DNA from: Microcaldota archaeon
Lineage (GTDB): Archaea > Micrarchaeota > Micrarchaeia > Micrarchaeales > Micrarchaeaceae
DNA length: 47,060 nucleotides
Direction: 5' to 3'
Assembly (NCBI GenBank): GCA_021818545.1
Contig: JAKATX010000001.1
Coordinates: forward strand, 1 to 47,060
Shown here piece after piece: positions 33,230 to 41,536 of the stretch. The notes under the pieces were generated by a model. It searched no databases, was not told the DNA's origin, and was given only the letters and a program-made list of their open reading frames with translations. The translations under genes and the position numbers were made by a program. The first letter of the stretch is position 1; each line of letters starts with the position of its first letter.

Positions 33230-33502
33230 TTATTGGATCAGCTCAGCGACCGCAGACTTTGCCTTTACGTCGACAATCCTAACCTTCACGTCGGCACCCT
33301 GCTGAGCACCCTTTATGAAGATAACGAAACCGTCTTTCTTGGCTATCCCGTCTCCCTTAGCTCCGACCGCCTCGACCTTTACCTGAAGTTCGTCTCCGAC
33401 CTTCACTGGCTTTGGCAGGAAGTAGCTTGGCTTTATCCTGTATCCCCCGTCTCTCCTTTCTTGATCCCCTCTCTCTCCGGAATCCATCTCTTCGTCATTC
33501 AT
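33230..33502 (-). CDS. Small TRAM-domain protein
   Basis: This 90-residue protein has a charged, disordered N-terminal tail (NDEEMDSGERGDQERRDGG) and a TRAM domain from about residue 30: VKVGDELQVKVEAVGAKGDGIAKKDGFVIFIKGAQQGADV and VDVKAKSAVAELIQ. It is the second TRAM protein in the window and, like the first, probably an RNA-binding chaperone. It has the more typical core of the archaeal family. The ATG at residue 6 (MDSGERG) is an alternative start. Confidence 0.88.
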   Translation of the reverse strand: MNDEEMDSGERGDQERRDGGYRIKPSYFLPKPVKVGDELQVKVEAVGAKGDGIAKKDGFVIFIKGAQQGADVKVRIVDVKAKSAVAELIQ

Positions 33503-33624
33503 TTTATCTATCTCATACGAAATTCTGACGCTTTATGCGCTTACTCCCGTATCTGTTTATATTACGTAGCAAAGGTTTTTAAAGTTTTGCAATATGCTCG
33601 ACGGTTATAGAAAACTGACATCCT

Positions 33625-33645
33625 CTCCTATCTGAAGGATAGGAG
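33625..33645. repeat. Subterminal hairpin at the tnpB 3' side
   Basis: An 8-bp perfect stem with loop TGAAG. In intact elements the RNA guide (ωRNA/reRNA) of TnpB covers this end, with the guide just beyond. Confidence 0.7.
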
Positions 33646-33673
33646 GTTCCTATTTGGTTCGGTGTCTCTGCGT

Positions 33674-34508
33674 TCATAGAGTTGCACCTTGGGGCGTATC
33701 AGTGCTGCCCTTCAACACATCTCTGTCTGTGCTGAATTGACCTATGCCATCACGTTTCGCTATATTGAACGATGCATTTACATCGGCATGATCAAAGTGC
33801 CCACACGACTGGCACACGAATTCTTTTCCTTGTCTTGTCCCTATGTTTCCGCACCTTGAACACTCTTGCGATGTGTATTTAGGCTCCACATAGGCAACTG
33901 ATATTCCGCATGATTTTGCCTTATATTCGATGAATTGCTGCAACTGGTAGAATGACCAACTATTTAGTGCAAAATTGAATGACTTTCTGTGTTTCCTGTT
34001 CTTCCTGATTCCTTCCAGTTTCTCAAGTTTGATGCCGTATTGATTCTCTTTTGCAGTTTCTACTATCTGGATTTCCAACAACTACGATATGTCCTGTTGT
34101 GTTTAAGTCTACACCTATGAAGCCTTTTGGTTTGAGTGCTTCTGGCTCTTCAATTGAAACAGAAACATAGGCATAAACAGAGTCAAATTCAATCTGGTTT
34201 ATCTTCTTGAAGTTATCTGGGAATTGGTATGGCATCTCAAGTTTGAGGGATGAAACTCTGATTATATGTTCTTTGATAGATATTCCCTGACTTGGAACAA
34301 TAAGATTCACATTTCCAACTCTCTTCAGTTTTCTGTTCCTTGCATACTCACGAAGTATTTGATTGGCGATAATTGACTTCAATCCGTATTGCTTCACGTC
34401 TGCGGTTGTCTGGGTTCTGGTTTTCATTGCGACTTCTGCAATCTGCCGAGCCTTCTTTAGTTCTAATGAGAAGTCTTTGTTATGCTTGATTTTATAGGTT
34501 AGAATCAT
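33674..34508 (-). pseudogene. tnpB: TnpB-type RNA-guided nuclease, frameshifted with internal deletion
   Basis: Two overlapping frames make up the protein. The N-terminal part (34508 down to about 34075) runs from MILTYKIKHNKDFSLELKKA through the RuvC-I Asp in [16 protein letters not shown]. The C-terminal part resumes at [23 protein letters not shown] (RuvC-II Glu), then a zinc ribbon (CSRCGN...CQSCGH) and Ruv[15 protein letters not shown]. The segment that normally joins RuvC-I and RuvC-II, roughly 50-60 residues, is missing and the frame shifts at the junction near 34065-34085. All three RuvC acids survive but not in one frame, so the nuclease should be inactive. Confidence 0.88.
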
Positions 34509-34648
34509 ACCTTCGCCTTCTTTATCAGCCTCCTTATCACATCAGAGTAGGTATCGCCAACTTTTTTCAATGATAGCAACTTATTTACAATGTCCTTATC
34601 GAGCTGCACTTTTACTTTATCCATATTATCTTTATTATCCATTGACAT
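34505..34648 (-). CDS. 47-aa ribbon-helix-helix-like protein upstream of tnpB
   Basis: Reading from ATG 34648 gives 47 residues with MDKVKVQLDKDIVNKLLSLK, then VGDTYSDVIRRLIKKAKV. The β-strand (KVKVQLD) plus two helices with a TYSDVIRRL second helix match small RHH/antitoxin-like proteins. Its TGA overlaps the tnpB ATG by 4 bp (ATGA), implying coupled translation. The ATG at 34642 is an alternative start. It may repress the element or be a stray antitoxin-like cargo; no toxin partner is visible. Confidence 0.72.
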   Translation of the reverse strand: MSMDNKDNMDKVKVQLDKDIVNKLLSLKKVGDTYSDVIRRLIKKAKV

Positions 34649-34671
34649 TTTTAAATACCTTTCGCATTCAT

Positions 34672-34692
34672 CCCTTATCTAAAGGATAAGGG
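34672..34692. repeat. Subterminal hairpin at the tnpB 5' side
   Basis: An 8-bp perfect stem CCCTTATC/GATAAGGG with loop TAAAG, matching the hairpin at 33625-33645 in spacing and loop. Confidence 0.7.
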
Positions 34693-34745
34693 CTTTCTGC
34701 TAAGCATTCTGTAAGGGAATTGGTATGTATGCACATCAGTATGCT

Positions 34746-35429
34746 TCACAGCGCCTTCCTTAGCGACTCCATGCTGTTGTAAATGCGCCACGGCCTTACC
34801 TTGGAAAGCCTCTCATAGCTCTCGACCCCGTTGGCCACCGCGCACGCCCTTACCCCTGCGTTTTTGGCGGCCAGCACATCGTCCACCATATCACATATGT
34901 ATACTACCCTGTTCTTGTCCTTATGCAGATTTAGGGCGTAAAGCACAGTATCTATTCCGGCTGGATTCGGCTTGAGCGCCTTTATCTCCTGGCCGCTGAC
35001 AACAACGTCGAAATAGTTCGATATGTGCTCCTCGGACAGCTCCCTAAGCGCACGGTATGGGTTGGCATCGGTAAGTAGTGCGATCTTTTTGTTGTCCTTG
35101 TACAGCGTGGTTATGACATCCTTCGCATAATCCTGGAGGTGTGGCTTAACGAACTTTAGGGATAGCTCTATCAGGCTTATGAGCATCTTGTTCTTGAACT
35201 CCATCGCACGCATCTCTACCGCGTAGCGCCTCTTTGTGTGTACTATGTTATACACTTCGGCGTCGCCTATCCTGAGCATCTGCCTAGTCCTTCGCTTCTT
35301 GTACCTCCAGCTAGGGTTGAGCATCTGGTTAAGCTTCCTAAGGAAGTGCATCTGGGTCAGCGTACCGTCCCAGTCGAATATGAAGACGTCGAATTGGCCA
35401 AGCAGACCTTTTTCCACCATTAGTAACAC
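34746..35429 (-). CDS. HAD-superfamily hydrolase
   Basis: The 227-residue phosphatase-like protein has all four HAD motifs: nucleophile DWDGTL, motif II LTDANP, motif III Lys in KALKPNPAG, and motif IV CDMVDDVLAAKNAG. An α-helical cap lies between motifs I and II, as in phosphoglycolate phosphatase/5'-nucleotidase types. The substrate is not evident. ATG at 35417 (MVEKGLLGQ) is an alternative start to 35429. It is next to the TnpB element, whose hairpin ends about 50 bp from its stop. Confidence 0.87.
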   Translation of the reverse strand: MLLMVEKGLLGQFDVFIFDWDGTLTQMHFLRKLNQMLNPSWRYKKRRTRQMLRIGDAEVYNIVHTKRRYAVEMRAMEFKNKMLISLIELSLKFVKPHLQDYAKDVITTLYKDNKKIALLTDANPYRALRELSEEHISNYFDVVVSGQEIKALKPNPAGIDTVLYALNLHKDKNRVVYICDMVDDVLAAKNAGVRACAVANGVESYERLSKVRPWRIYNSMESLRKAL

Positions 35430-35535
35430 GTCATTTGCACTACAGCCAAGGGGGGCAAATGCCGACTCTGGCGCACATAGGGAAGCTATGTGGTCACTAC
35501 CATATTAAATGTATCTGTAGTAACGTGACAACTTA

Positions 35536-38418
35536 TCAGGCCCAAGAGATATCGATGCTGGGCTTGTCGGGCATGGCCCTTGTAGCGCGTGGGGACTGCG
35601 ACTCGCTTTCGAGCTCTATGGAAACATCTGCTTTGAACTGTTTCGCTATGTAGTCCCTGCCCTGCCCGAACCCTTCCTTGACCAGCTTTGGGTCTATGTC
35701 CCGCACCTTGAGCAGCCCCCTTGCTTTCTTGGCCAACTGCGCCAGCACCTTTGCTACCTGCTCCTTGTTTTCCTTGGCGAACTCCGGCATGACCATTACC
35801 TTACCTATGTCCTTGCTGTCCACGAACGCGTTTATGGCCTTGGTCTTCCACTCCGATGCGATTATTATCCGTATTGCCCTGGGCTTCTTTCCCTTGTTGG
35901 CGTCCATCTTTGATGTAAGCTCTATGACGCTGGATATGTCGCTTATAACGCTGCCCATCAGCTCCTCCGTATACTCGGCATCGGCATTTATCATGCCCTC
36001 TTCCACGGCGGGCCAGCGCTCCTGCACGACCAGCGAAGTCTTGCCCATTGCATGCCAAAGCTCCTCTGCAAAATGGGGCATCACAGGCGCCAGCATCAAG
36101 GCCACGCTCTCCATGTAGCTGCCTATGGCTATCGCGCTGGAGCCACCCCTGGCGAAGTAGTACTTCAGTTCGGAAACAGAGTTGTAGAATATCTCGCCGT
36201 AGGCGCTCTTCAGGTTCAGGCCCTGCATTGATGCTGTTGCCGCCTTTATCTTCGAGTTCAGCTTGGAGTACAGCCAGTAGTCTATATGGCCCAGGCCCGC
36301 GGAGTTCATGTCGCCGAGGCCCAAAGCTGTCTTGTAAAGGAACTCGTTGCGATCCTTTATACCGTTTATCGCGCCGACCGAGAATTCTGTTACTGTGTCT
36401 AGGTCCGCGCCGGCTATCTCAACCAGCCGGAGGTTGTCTGCCCCGTACTCCTTTATGCCATCCAAGAGCGGTATTATGTTGCCAAGGCTCTTGCTCATCT
36501 TTTCGCCCTCGTAGTTGACCAGTGCATTTGCCACTATCTGCTTGGGCCAGTTCTTCTCCTGCATTATCGCGACTTGATTGAACAAATACATGGTGAGGTG
36601 GCTGGGTATGAGATCCGTGGCGGAATGCCTTGATGTGAACGCATACCAGTAATCGAAAAGGTCCCTGCACTTCTGCACTGCCATTATATCTATTCCAGTT
36701 GCGGATGAAACCGCTTGGACCGTGCCCTTAGCGTTTATCACGTAATCGAAGAACTCAGGCTTGAGCTGTTCTGGTGTTACCTTGTTGTTCCTGAGCACAT
36801 GCACGAATGTGTAGAAGCTCATGTATATCGTAGAGTCGGACAGCGATTCTATTATGTGCTTTGGATTGAACGGGAATGGCGTGCCAAGCCCCTGCGCGCG
36901 CTCCGCGGCGCGCTCCTCGATCCAGTCTATTGTGACTTCGTAGCTGCGCTTTGAGCCTTCAGGATATAGGTGCACCTTGGGCAGCAATGCTTTGACCTTG
37001 TCTTTCCAGCCCTTGTCGCCATAATTTATGAACCACTGGTCAGTTACCAATTTTATAAGCACCTTACTGCCGCACCTGCATATGACGGGTTCCTCGTTTC
37101 CGAGAATATATATCTGGAATGCATCGCTAGAGCTTATGAGATCGGCTTTCAGCGCTTCCCTTGCCACAGGCTCCTTGGACCCTTTGTACTTGCCAACGAC
37201 CATTACGCCCCAGTGCGCCTCTTCCCTGTAAACCAGTTTTGTGGCTACCTCTAGGGCGCTTTCATCTGACTGGTGATCCATCTTAAGTATTTCAAGATAT
37301 GCCAATGCAGGTATCTCCGGGTGCACTGCCTTGGCCGCGCCGGATGCTACTCCCTCTATTGATCTGCCTATGGTCACATTGTTGAGCGGCTCTATATCCA
37401 AAACTTTGGTGTATTCGAAATGCGGCAATGGATAACCACTGGCCTTGAGCCGCTCTAATGCGGCGTAATCGAATGGAGCATGAGAAGGCACACTCATCAC
37501 TACCCCTGTCCCGGTATCGCCCTTGACAAAGAAGCCGGGCAGTATAGGCACCAACTTTCCATCGATTGGATTTATGGCCTGCTTGCCTACCAACGATTTG
37601 CCGCTTACCTTAGATTTTATTTCCACCTTTGCCTGCTGCGAAAGGATTCTTGCTGCCTCTTCTGCAAGGTATAAGTCTGTCCCATCCACCGACGCCACTA
37701 CGTAGTCTATCGCATCGTTAACGAATATGTTCGTAACTCCGTATATCGTCTCCGGCCGGTATGTCGCGCAGCCGAAATATGCGCCTGACCCGGCATCCTT
37801 GAACTTTATTACGACTATACTGTCTATCTTCGGCTGAATGTCATGCTTGGTGTCATGCTGGCCCACGGCATTGCCTTCGTTCGTGCACCAGCCTACCGGA
37901 TGCGCACCATGAGTAAGCAAGCCAAGTTCCTTGAGCCGCATGAACTGCCATTCCACCATCTTGCTGTATATGGGATCGATAGAAACGAAGGATCTCCTCC
38001 AGTCTATGCTGTAGCCGGCCGCTTTCATGCCAGTTTCCATGGCCTTGGCAAAATACTTCGTTATATAAAGCGGATCCTCCATGCTAGATAACTCGGAGTC
38101 CGGCACCTTGAACAGCTTAAGTGTTTCCAGTATCTCGGGATCCCTTGCCACTATTCGCTTCGCTATGGCGAGTACCGGCGTGCCAGTAGCATGGAAACCC
38201 ATCGGGTAGAGCACGTTGTAGCCCTGCATACGCATGTATCTGGCGTACGTGTCGGCAGTACCATAAGTCCTTAGGTGGCCAATGTGCTGCGGCATGTCTA
38301 AGTATGGGAAGGCCGCGGTCACAAGTATGGATGGCTTGTCATTCGGCTCTGGTTCAAAGACTTTTGCGTTCTCCCACTCTTTCTGCCATTTAGCCTCTAT
38401 AGCAGCGTAATCCACCAT
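35536..38418 (-). CDS. leuS: Leucine--tRNA ligase, archaeal type
   Basis: The 960-residue class Ia synthetase has HIGH at residues 45-48 (PQHIGHLRTYG) and KMSKS at 640-644 (GEKMSKSLGNI). The editing domain contains the Thr-rich YRPETIYGVTNIF and GVVMSVPSHAPFDYAAL. The long C-terminal part with an anticodon-binding helical bundle and a final α/β domain is typical of archaeal/eukaryotic LeuRS and longer than bacterial forms. It diverges from the prepilin peptidase gene across about 108 bp. Confidence 0.96.
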   Translation of the reverse strand: MVDYAAIEAKWQKEWENAKVFEPEPNDKPSILVTAAFPYLDMPQHIGHLRTYGTADTYARYMRMQGYNVLYPMGFHATGTPVLAIAKRIVARDPEILETLKLFKVPDSELSSMEDPLYITKYFAKAMETGMKAAGYSIDWRRSFVSIDPIYSKMVEWQFMRLKELGLLTHGAHPVGWCTNEGNAVGQHDTKHDIQPKIDSIVVIKFKDAGSGAYFGCATYRPETIYGVTNIFVNDAIDYVVASVDGTDLYLAEEAARILSQQAKVEIKSKVSGKSLVGKQAINPIDGKLVPILPGFFVKGDTGTGVVMSVPSHAPFDYAALERLKASGYPLPHFEYTKVLDIEPLNNVTIGRSIEGVASGAAKAVHPEIPALAYLEILKMDHQSDESALEVATKLVYREEAHWGVMVVGKYKGSKEPVAREALKADLISSSDAFQIYILGNEEPVICRCGSKVLIKLVTDQWFINYGDKGWKDKVKALLPKVHLYPEGSKRSYEVTIDWIEERAAERAQGLGTPFPFNPKHIIESLSDSTIYMSFYTFVHVLRNNKVTPEQLKPEFFDYVINAKGTVQAVSSATGIDIMAVQKCRDLFDYWYAFTSRHSATDLIPSHLTMYLFNQVAIMQEKNWPKQIVANALVNYEGEKMSKSLGNIIPLLDGIKEYGADNLRLVEIAGADLDTVTEFSVGAINGIKDRNEFLYKTALGLGDMNSAGLGHIDYWLYSKLNSKIKAATASMQGLNLKSAYGEIFYNSVSELKYYFARGGSSAIAIGSYMESVALMLAPVMPHFAEELWHAMGKTSLVVQERWPAVEEGMINADAEYTEELMGSVISDISSVIELTSKMDANKGKKPRAIRIIIASEWKTKAINAFVDSKDIGKVMVMPEFAKENKEQVAKVLAQLAKKARGLLKVRDIDPKLVKEGFGQGRDYIAKQFKADVSIELESESQSPRATRAMPDKPSIDISWA

Positions 38419-38526
38419 TGCAACACTCTCATCCGTTTTGGATAATTTAGATAATATTAGACTACATGATTATAATTCTTGGGTTTCAAGATAATCATTG
38501 CAGATGCATATTTGTTTGTAGAGTGA

Positions 38527-39399
38527 ATGTTGATGGACGTAACGGCATTTAGGACTGTGAGCGTCATCGTCATAGCACTAGTATACATGCTATTCGACGT
38601 CTTCAACAAGAGGTCCATACCAAATGAAATCGTATATGCATCGGTTCTTTACGCTCTTTTCATTGCAGTTGTTTATTTCAATCCCGCCACTGTGACGAAT
38701 CTGGCAATAGCCGCCGTAGTATTTATCGCTGGCTATGCGATTTACAGGATAGGGCAGATAGGCGCGGCGGATGTCGCAGAATTCATAGTGATATCGCTAC
38801 TCATACCCCTACAGCCTGTGGAGTATGGCTTTGGGCCCGCAGTGCAGCTGCCTTTCATAATATCTGTTCTGATAGATGCCGGCATAGCGGCGCTCATACT
38901 GTTCCCGCTGTATTACATACCCAAGGGGTATGGCAGAGTCAAGGATCCCGTCTCAACCATACGCAGGAGGGACTTTTACAACGCTGTAATAATAGGGCTT
39001 ACTTATGCTTTCTTTATGGTTTTCCTGGTGTTGGTGCTCAACATAGGGATGGGCAGGTTCCTACTGTTGGCATTGATAATGCTGTCTTCCATATCAATAG
39101 TGCTATTCCAAAGGCTTATGACGCAAGCCATGGTAAAGTACGTGCCTGCCACGGGATTCGAGAGCGGGGATATGATAGCTCTTAATCTGATGGACCATGA
39201 TACCTTGACAAGGACCAAGACACGGGTTAAAAGCTTCGAAAGGCTCATTGACGATAAAATGATATCGGAGATGAGGAGGAAGGGGATAAAGACGCGCTTC
39301 CCTGTCTATAAGGAGGGAATGCCGTTCGCAGTTGCGATATTCGTAGGTACAATTATTTCCATATCCATAGGCAACTTACTGTTATTCATACTATTGTGA
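38527..39399 (+). CDS. Archaeal prepilin/prearchaellin peptidase (A24)
   Basis: The 290-residue membrane aspartyl protease has the two catalytic acids in family context: Asp24 in MLFDVFNKRSIPNE and Asp82 in GQIGAADVAEF, where GAAD stands for the GxGD motif (FlaK/PibD types often have GGAD). About six transmembrane helices are visible, plus a basic cytoplasmic insertion (TRTKTRVKSFERLIDDKM) before the last helix. It should cut class III signal proteins between Ala and Gln, so the pilins at 8404, 10016, 12667, 14477 and 20392 are its predicted substrates. ATG at 38533 is an alternative start. Confidence 0.88.
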   Translation: MLMDVTAFRTVSVIVIALVYMLFDVFNKRSIPNEIVYASVLYALFIAVVYFNPATVTNLAIAAVVFIAGYAIYRIGQIGAADVAEFIVISLLIPLQPVEYGFGPAVQLPFIISVLIDAGIAALILFPLYYIPKGYGRVKDPVSTIRRRDFYNAVIIGLTYAFFMVFLVLVLNIGMGRFLLLALIMLSSISIVLFQRLMTQAMVKYVPATGFESGDMIALNLMDHDTLTRTKTRVKSFERLIDDKMISEMRRKGIKTRFPVYKEGMPFAVAIFVGTIISISIGNLLLFILL

Positions 39400-39564
39400 G
39401 CAAACTTAAAGCACTGCGACACTATGCACCTCCTGCACAACACACGATAAGGAATATTATAAAAGGTTAAACTGTAAATTTGCTTTACGATTATGCCATA
39501 AAGATTAATAGCTCCAATTTTATTAGGCAACTGATTTATTTTGGACGTCCAGTAGGAGGATAAT

Positions 39565-40536
39565 TTGAACAAAACTGAAAGATTTGTGTGCAAGGTCTGC
39601 AATTGCAATGCATATTCTGAAATGATAAAGACAAAGGAGATGTTAATTGGGCTGAGGGAAACATTTTATTACGCGAGATGTAGGGATTGCGGATCCCTGA
39701 ATATGCTTAATGTCCCTAAAGATCTGTCCAAATATTATCCGGATGAATATTCGAGCGGGCATAAATTTTCTTCTTCTTTCATTGATTACGTAAACGCGTT
39801 GCTGTATAAGTTATATGTTTATTATCATGCAAAAATAGCCGTAACAAAGACGGCTTTTGGCGAAACTTACAACCCCCATTCGAATTTAGAATCTGTATGT
39901 CTGATGCTAAGGATATCTGGGAGGTCTTCGTATAACGGGTTGGCACTTTTAGATATAGGCACAAGAACTGGAACATTTCTCAAAAAGTTGCAGTTCCTAG
40001 GTTTCGATTCCCTTGTAGGAATAGATCCTTTTATAGACGAACCAACAAATCCCTCAAAGGATATAGAGATTCAAAAGAAGGACGTTTTTCACGTAAAACA
40101 GAAATTTGATTATATTGTTATGAACCATAGCCTTGAGCATATGAAAAATCCGCTAAAGGTCATAAAAAAGGTGAGAGCGCTGATCAAGAATGGAGGCGTG
40201 TTTCTAGTAAGAATGCCAGTAGCCGATTCTTATGCATTTGATAGATATAAACAGTTTTGGAATGGCTTGGATCCCTCTAGGCATTTGGTGATATTCACAC
40301 GTAAAGCCATGGAGATTGCTGCAAAAAAATCCCATTTTAGTGTAGTGAAGATGGTTTCTGATAGTACGGGTGATAATATAAAAGTGAGCGAACTATACAA
40401 AATGGGCATACCGCTATGGCATGCAAGCAAAAATATTTTTACGAAGGAGCAGTTGGCATATTTCGATAGCATAGCAAAAAAGTATAATGATACGGGTAGG
40501 GGTGACAGCGTAGCATTTTATCTTAAGCCAGTATAA
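39565..40536 (+). CDS. SAM-dependent methyltransferase with N-terminal zinc ribbon
   Basis: The 323-residue protein has a zinc knuckle (Cys9, Cys12, Cys39, Cys42), then a class I methyltransferase: LLDIGTRTGTFLKKL (the usual GxGxG reads GTRTG), GIDPF, and MNHSLEHMKNPLKVIKKV with the common HVLEH-like motif. Such zinc-ribbon methyltransferases often modify sugars in surface-polymer clusters. The TTG start is supported by AGGAGG 6 nt upstream. The gene is noticeably more A+T rich than its neighbours and stands alone, which suggests acquisition. Confidence 0.85.
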   Translation: MNKTERFVCKVCNCNAYSEMIKTKEMLIGLRETFYYARCRDCGSLNMLNVPKDLSKYYPDEYSSGHKFSSSFIDYVNALLYKLYVYYHAKIAVTKTAFGETYNPHSNLESVCLMLRISGRSSYNGLALLDIGTRTGTFLKKLQFLGFDSLVGIDPFIDEPTNPSKDIEIQKKDVFHVKQKFDYIVMNHSLEHMKNPLKVIKKVRALIKNGGVFLVRMPVADSYAFDRYKQFWNGLDPSRHLVIFTRKAMEIAAKKSHFSVVKMVSDSTGDNIKVSELYKMGIPLWHASKNIFTKEQLAYFDSIAKKYNDTGRGDSVAFYLKPV

Positions 40537-40586
40537 ACTTTATTTTTAGGAAGTATAGGATCTCAGTATATATGGTAAGGGTGCAT

Positions 40587-41486
40587 TTATGATCTCGAAC
40601 TTATGATCGTTATCAGCTCATCCTCGTTCTGCACCGCCCCTAGCTCATCATTCGTAAGAATCGCTATGCCGTTTACGCTCCTGTGTCGGCCGTTAGTTGA
40701 TATGAAGAATGGATAATCGTGTTCAAGCAGTTCTGCGATGCCTTTGTATAGCGAAGACAGTTTGTTAAGCGTCCTTGCATCTGCATATCTGCCTATCTCG
40801 TACCGATACGCGCGCTTGCCCAGCATTTCGAACGGGGCTCCGCCGGAATCCATGAAGAGCACATCGAGCTTGTCGTTGAGCCTCTTGTACTCGGACGCGG
40901 AACCCTTGTTTTCTATCGGGCGCGGGCCATCGCTGTACCAAAGCTTGCTCTTGAAAAACGATTCGAGCCTCAGCATGTATTCGCTTGTCGCGTACGCCTC
41001 GCCCCTCTCGTACCTGTATATGCTGTCCTTTGAAACGCCAACTGCTTCTGCAAGCTGCTTCATGCTCATGCCGCACAGCTTCCTCATCCTCCTCAGTGCA
41101 GCGCCGTCTATCCTGTACTTGGCGCCCTTGAACCTGTCGCTTTTTGCGAGCATCTCGCCCCCGGTAAGCGTGTATTCTAGAGCGCCGCCGGATATGCACG
41201 GCAAGCCACGCCTATACAAGCTTGATGTGTCGGACAACTTCTCGCCCTTGTGCATCGAGCCTATTATGAAAGTATCAGCTTCCAGGAACTTGCTGAGCTT
41301 TTTTAACGCTTCTATGGACTGGCCATTTACCGAATCTATGTTCTTTACTATCTTGAGAAGGACTATCCTGCCGTTCCTTTCAGCCATTATATCGAAGCAC
41401 GAATGCGTTTCGGTTACGTCTACCTGTGCAAAGCCGAGGCTGTCCAAAAGGGCGGAATTCTTTTTGACCATCGACTTCTTGTCCAT
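40587..41486 (-). CDS. XRE-family transcriptional regulator (archaeal TK0539/MJ0621-like)
   Basis: From the ATG at 41486 the product is 299 residues. The N-terminal domain (about 1-125) resembles a nuclease-like/restriction-type fold without obvious catalytic residues. A helix-turn-helix follows (LRRMRKLCGMSMKQLAEAVGVSKDSIYRYERG), then a C-terminal domain of unknown role. This layout matches archaeal HTH regulators of the conserved MJ0621 type. The frame is open to 41531, but a TATA box at 41508-41520 is centred 28 nt before 41486, so a leaderless start there is favoured. It diverges from nrdJ and could regulate it. Confidence 0.82.
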   Translation of the reverse strand: MDKKSMVKKNSALLDSLGFAQVDVTETHSCFDIMAERNGRIVLLKIVKNIDSVNGQSIEALKKLSKFLEADTFIIGSMHKGEKLSDTSSLYRRGLPCISGGALEYTLTGGEMLAKSDRFKGAKYRIDGAALRRMRKLCGMSMKQLAEAVGVSKDSIYRYERGEAYATSEYMLRLESFFKSKLWYSDGPRPIENKGSASEYKRLNDKLDVLFMDSGGAPFEMLGKRAYRYEIGRYADARTLNKLSSLYKGIAELLEHDYPFFISTNGRHRSVNGIAILTNDELGAVQNEDELITIISSRS

Positions 41487-41507
41487 GAATGTTATAACTT
41501 GACGAAA

Positions 41508-41520
41508 GTATTTATTAATA
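41508..41520. promoter_or_regulatory. Possibly bidirectional TATA box between XRE regulator and nrdJ
   Basis: GTATTTATTAATA on the plus strand reads TATTAATAAATAC on the minus strand. It is centred near 41514, about 26-28 nt from predicted starts on both sides: 41486 on the minus strand and 41537-41549 on the plus strand. Confidence 0.5.
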
Positions 41521-41536
41521 GCATGAATCATGTCAT

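Larger units (their letters stand above)
33622..34692 (-). mobile_element. Decayed IS200/IS605-type element (TnpB only)
   Basis: The element contains a small RHH-like ORF, a broken tnpB and one hairpin near each end: CTCCTATC-TGAAG-GATAGGAG at 33625-33645 and CCCTTATC-TAAAG-GATAAGGG at 34672-34692. The two hairpins share TATCTRAAGGATA in the same orientation, as expected for this family, which has subterminal hairpins rather than terminal inverted repeats. No TnpA is present. The exact ends are not fixed. Confidence 0.75.
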
